Assembly (NCBI GenBank): GCA_016204465.1
Contig: JACQKQ010000002.1
Coordinates: 1-39,253, forward strand
Direction of reading: 5' to 3'
Origin: Candidatus Levyibacteriota bacterium
GTDB taxonomy: Bacteria > Patescibacteriota > Microgenomatia > Levybacterales > UBA12049
Length of the DNA: 39,253 nucleotides
Part shown: positions 33,452-39,253 of the stretch, piece by piece
Layout of the letters: each line of letters opens with the position of its first letter
How positions within the stretch are numbered: position 1 is the first letter of the stretch
The notes under the pieces: model-generated
Told to the model about the DNA's origin: nothing
Databases searched by the model: none
Seen by the model: only the letters and a program-made list of their open reading frames with translations
Made by a program: the position numbers and the translations under genes

Positions 33452-36400
33452 TCAAGAGCAGTATTCATCCCAGGATTTGATAGCAAGGTCGGAGAGTTTT
33501 TTTGTCGTTATCGCTTTGACAAATAATTTTGCTTTTTGGCGGTTGGTATAAATAGGAATATTGTGGTCTATTGCTGCACGGCGGATGGTGTAGTGATCGG
33601 TTTCGTCTTTAGGGTGGGCTGTTTCTACCAAATTAATTGTCAAATCAATTTTACCTTTTTGAAAGTAATCGAGGACGTTTGGAAACTGGTGCTCAAAGAT
33701 TTTATGCAGTTTTATTGCTTTTACGCCGTTCTCTATTAGAAATTGTGCCGTTTTTTCGGTTGCATAGATTGGGAGTTTAAGTTTTGGCAGCAATTTTGCT
33801 GCCTCTAAAAAACGCTCTTTATTTTCGTTTCCGCCAAGGCTTACAAAAATGCCTTTTTTGGGAATTTTGCCGCCAACTGCCAGCTCGCCTTTTAAGAACG
33901 CTTCTTCCGTGTCTTCTCCAAAACTTGCAACCTCTCCTGTTGAACTCATTTCAACGTGGAGTACCGGGTCGGATCCTGTTAGCCTAGCAAAGGAAAACTG
34001 CGAGACTTTGACGGCTACGAACGGCAATTGCTTCACTACTGCATTGTTCGATTGTTTTCCGAAGAAAGCATCAACTGCGAGTTCGATAAAATCTACACCA
34101 GTAACCTTGGAGATAAACGGAAACGTGCGCGAGGCGCGAAGGTTAATTTCAATCACAGAAACGTTGTCCTCTTTTGCCAAAAATTGGATATTAAAGGGGC
34201 CATTAATGCGAAATTCGTTTGCTAATTTACGGCCAATTTCTTCGATTCTTTTTTTGGTCGCTTCAGTTAGCTTTTGCGGGGGCAAAACAATTGTTGCGTC
34301 GCCTGAATGCACACCTGCGTTTTCTATGTGTTCTGAAATTACTGATGCAACAATTGCGCCGTTTTGCGCAACAGCATCAAGCTCGATTTCTTTTGCTTCT
34401 TCGATAAATTTTGAAATCGTCACCGGATATTCTTTGGAAATATGCGCGACATCTTTAACAAACTCTATTAACTCTTCATAGTTGTGACATACGCGCATCA
34501 TCGTACCAGATAACACATACGACGGCCGTAAAAGAACTGGATACTGCACTTTTTTACAAAACTGCAGAGCTTTTTCTAAATCGGTAAATTTATCCCATGA
34601 TGGTTGCTCAACACCAATCTCATCAAGTAATTTTGAAAACTTATTCCTATCCTCTGCCCTGTCAATGTTAGCTGGATCTGTCCCCAAAATATGCGCGCCG
34701 TAGTCTTTGAGTGCATTTGCCCGATTGTTGGGTGTCTGGCCACCAACCGAAACAATAACGCCAAAAGGATTTTCAAAATCATAAACGTCGGCAATGCGTT
34801 CAAACGTTAGTTCCTCAAAATAAAGACGATCTGAAATATCGTAATCTGTTGAAACAGTTTCTGGGTTGCAGTTGATAATAATTGATTGCTTGCGGTTTTT
34901 TTTTACTTGTTGCACTGTTGCAACACTTGTCCAATCAAACTCAACAGAGGAGCCAATGCGATATGGGCCAGAGCCCAAAACAACAATCCCCTTTTTTCCA
35001 GCTGGTTTTATATCGTTGTGACTGCCATTATAAGTAAGGTAAAGATAGTTGGTTTTTGCGGGAAACTCGCCGCCTAGGGTATCAATCTGAAATACCGATG
35101 GGATAATACCGTAAGACTTTCTTAATTTACGAACTGCAAGCTCTGACTGTCCTGTAAGCACAGCTATTCGTTTGTCCGAACAACCAAGTTGCTTAAGTTG
35201 CAAAAGGGTAGCTTTCGGAATCGTATTGTTCGAGCTTGTCGAGAACGATTTACCAGATGAACTTCTCGATGCGTTTCGCTTACTCGAAGAATATAATCTT
35301 ACTAGTTCATTCTCTTTATCAACAATGTTTTTGATGCGGTGTAAAAACCACGGGTCAATACCTGTTTTTTTGTAGATTTCTTCGATGCTTATCCCTTTCT
35401 TTATTGCATGTGATATTGCAAAAACTCTTTTCGGCGTGGGAGTTGTTGCCGATTGCTCAATTGTTTCATTGTTTTTAAAAAAGACGTTGCTTGTTACTCC
35501 CTCTATTTTTATATCAAGCATACGGATTGCTTTTTGCAGGGCTTCCTCAAATGTCCGGCCAACACCCATGACTTCGCCAACCGATTTCATACTCGTGCCA
35601 ATGCGCTCGTTGGCGCCTTTAAACTTTTCGATATCCCACCTAGGAATTTTCACAACTATATAATCAAGCGCGGGTTCAAAACACGACTGCGTTATGCGGG
35701 TAACTTTATTTTTAATTTCGGTAAGGTTTTTGCCTATGGCGAGTTTTGCTGCAACATAAGCTAGAGGATAGCCTGTTGCTTTTGAGGCAAGAGCCGAGCT
35801 TCGCGAAAGCCGAGCATTCAACTCGATAACGAAATAATCAAGAGTACCACGGGTATCAAGGGTATCACGGGTACCACGGGGAGAGGGATCGTTTTTTTCT
35901 TCCCCTGTGATACTCGTGGTACTTGTGGTACTCGTGATACTTTTCGAATGGGGGTTTAGGGCAAATTGGACGTTACACTCTCCAACAATCTTAAGACTCC
36001 GTACGATCTTTATCGCAACTTGGCGAAGATAGTGGTACTCAAAATTAGTAAGAGTTTGACTTGGAGCAACGACTATTGATTCACCTGTATGGATACCAAG
36101 CGGATCCATATTCTCCATGTTACACACTGTTATACAGTTATCGTCTTTATCTCGAACGACCTCGTACTCAACTTCCTTAAAATGGTGGAGATACTGTTCA
36201 ATCAAAATTTGATTTACAAATGACAAGGCTTTTGTTGCAATCTTTTCAAGCTCCGCTTCGTTTCTTGCAATGCCGCTCCCCTGCCCGCCTAAGGCAAACC
36301 CGGAGCGAACCATTATTGGGTAACCAATGTTTTGCGCAATTTTCTTTGCCCCAAAGACAGTTGTTGCGGTTTTACTTAATGGCGTTGGGATGTCAAGCTT

Positions 36401-36805
36401 TCGAAGATGCGTCGTAAACAAATCACGATCTTCAGAAAGTTGAATTGCTTCAATCGGCGTTCCTAAAATCGCAACGTTATGTTTTTTAAGAACGCCTTTT
36501 TTATACAGCGTAAGTCCGCAGTTAAGAGCTGTTTGTCCCCCAAAAGACAAGAGAATTCCATCTGGTTTCTCTTTTGCGATTACCTTCTCAACAAAATAAT
36601 CATTGACTGGCAGAAAATAGACTGTGTCGGCAAGTAGTTTTGAGGTTTGGACGGTTGCGATGTTTGGGTTTACCAAAATCGTTTTAATCCTCTCCTCTTT
36701 TAGAGCCTTAATCGCTTGCGAGCCGGAGTAATCAAATTCTCCAGCCTCACCAATCTTCAGGGCACCGGACCCGAGTATTAATACTTTGTTTAATTTCTTG
36801 TTCAT
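33452..36805 (-). CDS. carB: carbamoyl-phosphate synthase large subunit with in-frame repeat insertions
   Basis: LILGSGALKIGEAGEFDYSGSQAIKAL, NARLSRSSALASKATGYPLAYVAAKLAIG, VLGSGPYRIGSSVEFDW. Confidence 0.96.
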   Translation of the reverse strand: MNKKLNKVLILGSGALKIGEAGEFDYSGSQAIKALKEERIKTILVNPNIATVQTSKLLADTVYFLPVNDYFVEKVIAKEKPDGILLSFGGQTALNCGLTLYKKGVLKKHNVAILGTPIEAIQLSEDRDLFTTHLRKLDIPTPLSKTATTVFGAKKIAQNIGYPIMVRSGFALGGQGSGIARNEAELEKIATKALSFVNQILIEQYLHHFKEVEYEVVRDKDDNCITVCNMENMDPLGIHTGESIVVAPSQTLTNFEYHYLRQVAIKIVRSLKIVGECNVQFALNPHSKSITSTTSTTSITGEEKNDPSPRGTRDTLDTRGTLDYFVIELNARLSRSSALASKATGYPLAYVAAKLAIGKNLTEIKNKVTRITQSCFEPALDYIVVKIPRWDIEKFKGANERIGTSMKSVGEVMGVGRTFEEALQKAIRMLDIKIEGVTSNVFFKNNETIEQSATTPTPKRVFAISHAIKKGISIEEIYKKTGIDPWFLHRIKNIVDKENELVRLYSSSKRNASRSSSGKSFSTSSNNTIPKATLLQLKQLGCSDKRIAVLTGQSELAVRKLRKSYGIIPSVFQIDTLGGEFPAKTNYLYLTYNGSHNDIKPAGKKGIVVLGSGPYRIGSSVEFDWTSVATVQQVKKNRKQSIIINCNPETVSTDYDISDRLYFEELTFERIADVYDFENPFGVIVSVGGQTPNNRANALKDYGAHILGTDPANIDRAEDRNKFSKLLDEIGVEQPSWDKFTDLEKALQFCKKVQYPVLLRPSYVLSGTMMRVCHNYEELIEFVKDVAHISKEYPVTISKFIEEAKEIELDAVAQNGAIVASVISEHIENAGVHSGDATIVLPPQKLTEATKKRIEEIGRKLANEFRINGPFNIQFLAKEDNVSVIEINLRASRTFPFISKVTGVDFIELAVDAFFGKQSNNAVVKQLPFVAVKVSQFSFARLTGSDPVLHVEMSSTGEVASFGEDTEEAFLKGELAVGGKIPKKGIFVSLGGNENKERFLEAAKLLPKLKLPIYATEKTAQFLIENGVKAIKLHKIFEHQFPNVLDYFQKGKIDLTINLVETAHPKDETDHYTIRRAAIDHNIPIYTNRQKAKLFVKAITTKKLSDLAIKSWDEYCS
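35213..35292. repeat. dispersed repeats inserted in carB (TTGTTCGAGCTTGTCGAGAACGA ... TTCTCGATGCGTTTCGCTTACTCGAAGAA)
   Basis: encodes SSSKRNASRSSSGKSFSTSSNNTIPKA between otherwise CarB-like sequence. Confidence 0.7.
35844..35940. repeat. GTAYCACGG-type tandem/inverted repeat inserted in carB
   Basis: GTACCACGGGTATCAAGGGTATCACGGGTACCACGGGGAG ... CCCCTGTGATACTCGTGGTACTTGTGGTACTCGTGATAC; encodes ITSTTSTTSITGEEKNDPSPRGTRDTLDTRGTLD. Confidence 0.9.
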
Positions 36806-36818
36806 GTACTGGCCCGAA

Positions 36819-37976
36819 TTAGGAATAAGGAATTATATTCGTTATTCGTTTGATTTTTTCTAAGAAAAAGTCAAAAATCCACTCCGTGTCGGTTGGACCG
36901 GGGCAGGCTTCGGGGTGGAATTGTACAGACATGATTGGTTTTTTGGTGTGAATAATCCCTTCGTTTGAGCCGTCGTTGGCATTGGTAAACCAAGGTTTGA
37001 ATCCCTGTGGAATTTTATAGACTTCAAACCCATGATTTTGCGTTGTAATGTAGCATCTTTTTGATCCTTCCATAATACACGGTTGATTTTGGCTTCGGTG
37101 GCCATACTTGAGTTTTCGCGTATCGCCTCCGGCTGCAAGCGCGAGTAACTGGTGGCCAAGGCAGACACCTAATATTGGTAAACCTATTTTAAAAGCTTTT
37201 TTTAAAGTCCGAATCGTGACGCCTGCCATTTTTGGATCTCCCGGACCGTTGGAAACGACAAGCGCGTCGAATTCTAATTTGTCATTCCGAACTTGTTTCG
37301 GAATCCCATTTGGATTGAGATTCTGAAACGAGTTCAGCATGACATTCGTGGTATTGGAGAAAGGGTCGAAGTTCCAGGGAATTGTGATCACTTTTACTCC
37401 TCTTTTTACCAACGAGCGAGCGATGTTTTCTTTTGCCCCGCAGTCAATAAGGATAATGCTCTTTTTGCCTCGAAAGGCGTCCCCTTTTGAGGCAAACTTT
37501 TTTTCTTTTACCTTTTTTGTTGATACCTTCGCGACGAGATTTTCTTTGTTTGGATCGTAGAGCGCAACATCTTTATCAATCACAATCTTACCAAGCATGG
37601 TTCCTTTTGTTCGGATTTTTTGTATGAGTAGTCGAGTATCGGATATTGCAAGCGCTGGGATGTTTTCGTCTTTAAGCCACTGACTAAGAGAACGTTTGCT
37701 TTGAAAATGTGACGGTGTGTCGTTATACGTTGAGACAATAATGCCGGACGTTTGGATTTTTTCCGACTCCAAAAATCGTTTATCTGGTACGCCGTAGTTG
37801 CCAATCAAAGGATACGTAAAAATAAGAATCTGGCCTAGGTACGATGGGTCGGTTATGCTCTCCGGATACCCAACCATGCCGGTTGAAAATACCACCTCGC
37901 CGGCTCTACTCTTGGGAGCACCAAAACTGACACCTTCAAATGTCGAACCATCCTCAAAAACTAATTGTCCATGCAT
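36819..37976 (-). CDS. carA: carbamoyl-phosphate synthase small subunit with in-frame repeat insertion
   Basis: FEGVSFGAPKSRAGEVVFSTGMVGYPESITDPSYLGQI, GVCLGHQLLALAAGG, VQFHPEACPGPTDTEWIFDFFL. Confidence 0.96.
   Translation of the reverse strand: MHGQLVFEDGSTFEGVSFGAPKSRAGEVVFSTGMVGYPESITDPSYLGQILIFTYPLIGNYGVPDKRFLESEKIQTSGIIVSTYNDTPSHFQSKRSLSQWLKDENIPALAISDTRLLIQKIRTKGTMLGKIVIDKDVALYDPNKENLVAKVSTKKVKEKKFASKGDAFRGKKSIILIDCGAKENIARSLVKRGVKVITIPWNFDPFSNTTNVMLNSFQNLNPNGIPKQVRNDKLEFDALVVSNGPGDPKMAGVTIRTLKKAFKIGLPILGVCLGHQLLALAAGGDTRKLKYGHRSQNQPCIMEGSKRCYITTQNHGFEVYKIPQGFKPWFTNANDGSNEGIIHTKKPIMSVQFHPEACPGPTDTEWIFDFFLEKIKRITNIIPYS
37281..37343. repeat. 63-nt dispersed repeat with 25-bp imperfect terminal inverted repeats inside carA
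   Basis: GTCATTCCGAACTTGTTTCGGAATC ... GATTCTGAAACGAGTTCAGCATGAC (21/25 arm match); 21 codons = VMLNSFQNLNPNGIPKQVRND. Confidence 0.92.
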
Positions 37977-37984
37977 ATTTATAA

Positions 37985-38117
37985 AAAATCCGAAATTCGA
38001 TTATTGAAACTACAATTAATTTCTATGTATTTCGCGTCAGCGAATCTCTACAAATATCTGATATTCATAGATATTCATTGAGATTAATAGAAATAAATTG
38101 TTTCGAGCTTCGGATTT
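37985..38117. repeat. large imperfect inverted repeat between pyrB and carA
   Basis: AAATCCGAAATTCGA...CAATTAATTTCTAT ... TAATAGAAATAAATTG...TTCGAGCTTCGGATTT; end matches the rluA-family insert (AAATCCGAAGCNCGAAACA). Confidence 0.75.
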
Positions 38118-39078
38118 ACTTTATTTTTCCTAAAACAAGCGCGAGTAAGGCCATCCGTACATACATTCCGTTTCGTACTTGCGAGCGAAGATACAAAGCG
38201 CGTTTGTCTTCGTCGACGTCTGTTTCAATTTCTCCAACCCTTGGCAAGGGATGCATAAGAATAAGATCCTTGTTGCCGTATGCTGAAAGTAACCGTTTGC
38301 TAAGGATAAACTTGTTTTTTACTTTCTCATAGTCAGCCAGAGAAGAAAACCGTTCCTTTTGCACCCGTGTCCAATACCAAAAATGCGCGTTTTTGGGAAT
38401 ATCTTCTTCTTTTTCTATTTGGATAAGGGTAATGCCGCTTGCTGCAAAATCGTTGTAGTCTTCTTTTGCAAGTTGCAATGCTTTCGGTGAAAGAAGGTAT
38501 GCTGTAATTCCCTTGTAATGCGAGAGTCCTCTAAGCAACGATTTCACGGTTCGGCCATTGAGCATATCGCCGGCGAAAACACCGATTAAGTTATCAAGGT
38601 GGTGAAACTTTTCATAAATGGTATACAAATCAAGTAATGCTTGCGTTGGATGCTCGCCAATTCCGTCTCCAGCATTGATAACTGGTACAAAGGCAGCAAT
38701 ATCTGCTGCTTTTAGCGCGGCGCCTTTTTCTGGGTGACGGATGACAAGCGCATTACTGTAGGATTCGAATACTCGAATGGTATCTTCGAAACTCTCTCCT
38801 TTCGATACAGATGAGAACACTTGTGGATTAATGATATCAACTGTTTGTCCCCCAAGTCGCTTAATTGCCGCCGAGAAAGAGCCGAACGTTCGTGATGAAG
38901 GTTCGTAAAAAAGAAGTGTTGTAATAGTTCCATGTAACAGATTTGAACCTTTCGCTTTTTTCGCAAGCGATGACATTTCTGATGCAAGTGTAAAAAGTTT
39001 TTGAAGAGAGTGGGGATCGAATTGGCGAAGAGAAACAATATCTTTCCCTTTGAAGTTGCCGTTAATGTGCGCTAGCAT
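38116..39078 (-). CDS. pyrB: aspartate carbamoyltransferase catalytic subunit
   Basis: FYEPSSRTFGSFSAAIKRLGG, IRHPEKGAA, GDGIGEHPTQALLDLYTI, LMHPLPRVGEI; TTGACA-N17-TAAACT upstream. Confidence 0.95.
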   Translation of the reverse strand: MLAHINGNFKGKDIVSLRQFDPHSLQKLFTLASEMSSLAKKAKGSNLLHGTITTLLFYEPSSRTFGSFSAAIKRLGGQTVDIINPQVFSSVSKGESFEDTIRVFESYSNALVIRHPEKGAALKAADIAAFVPVINAGDGIGEHPTQALLDLYTIYEKFHHLDNLIGVFAGDMLNGRTVKSLLRGLSHYKGITAYLLSPKALQLAKEDYNDFAASGITLIQIEKEEDIPKNAHFWYWTRVQKERFSSLADYEKVKNKFILSKRLLSAYGNKDLILMHPLPRVGEIETDVDEDKRALYLRSQVRNGMYVRMALLALVLGKIK

Positions 39079-39139
39079 TCTTGGGATTTAGTTTACTGGC
39101 TATAGTCATTTTTGTCAATAATGTAAAAAATACTATTAC

Positions 39140-39253
39140 ACCAAAATAGAAATGTCACTCTCTACCAAAATAGAAACGTCCCCTTTGTAAAAACGCAAAA
39201 TTCTTCTAAGATGCAGTTCTGTATGCGTCTATGGGGATTAAACTTACCCAACA
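39140..39253 (+). mobile_element. left end of an IS-like element (partial, runs off the window)
   Basis: direct repeats ACCAAAATAGAAATGTC (39140) and ACCAAAATAGAAACGTC (39164), 24-nt period, resembling transposon termini; possible transposase start MGIKLTQ at 39231. Confidence 0.55.

Noticed and set aside
33849-34481. 210-aa plus-strand ORF antisense to carB
   Set aside because: Ser-rich translation typical of an antisense shadow of a conserved CDS.
35844-35940. Reading the GTAYCACGG array as a CRISPR
   Set aside because: Units are 9 nt, arranged as inverted arms without spacers; no cas genes.

Overview
This looks like a ~39 kb chromosomal segment from a reduced-genome bacterium, probably Patescibacteria/CPR (Microgenomates-like). 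That placement is inferred from the CCTGCCTGCCGGCAGGCAGG palindrome, the many short dispersed repeats and a small 'MGSFGGFYKGEKRK' protein; it is not proven. Main content: (1) a methionine operon (MetF-like, split MetE pair, two transsulfuration-type PLP enzymes) behind what reads as the 3' half of a SAM-I riboswitch plus a terminator/SD hairpin at the left edge; (2) housekeeping genes (M24 peptidase, dnaB, FTR1 permease, pyroglutamyl peptidase-like, tRNA-Leu, pepN, efp, MFS, Lgt-like, RluA-type synthase, yebC, transaldolase, xer recombinase, SIMPL protein); (3) a 479-aa protein that reads as four tandem PhoB/OmpR-type winged-helix units with no receiver domain, next to a tyrosine recombinase; (4) a HigBA/RelE-type TA module between imperfect 31-bp direct repeats, next to a truncated cyclase-family 5' fragment; (5) an FMN riboswitch on an EamA/DMT transporter (candidate riboflavin importer); (6) a pyrimidine block (pyrC, carB, carA, pyrB); (7) an IS-like left end at the right edge. 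Two themes stand out. Several different small palindromic repeats are inserted in frame inside conserved genes (rluA-family, carA, carB) and possibly in a riboswitch stem. Many promoters have a -10 box only 4-8 nt before the start codon, which implies widespread leaderless transcription. All calls come from reading the sequence by eye; no searches were run.
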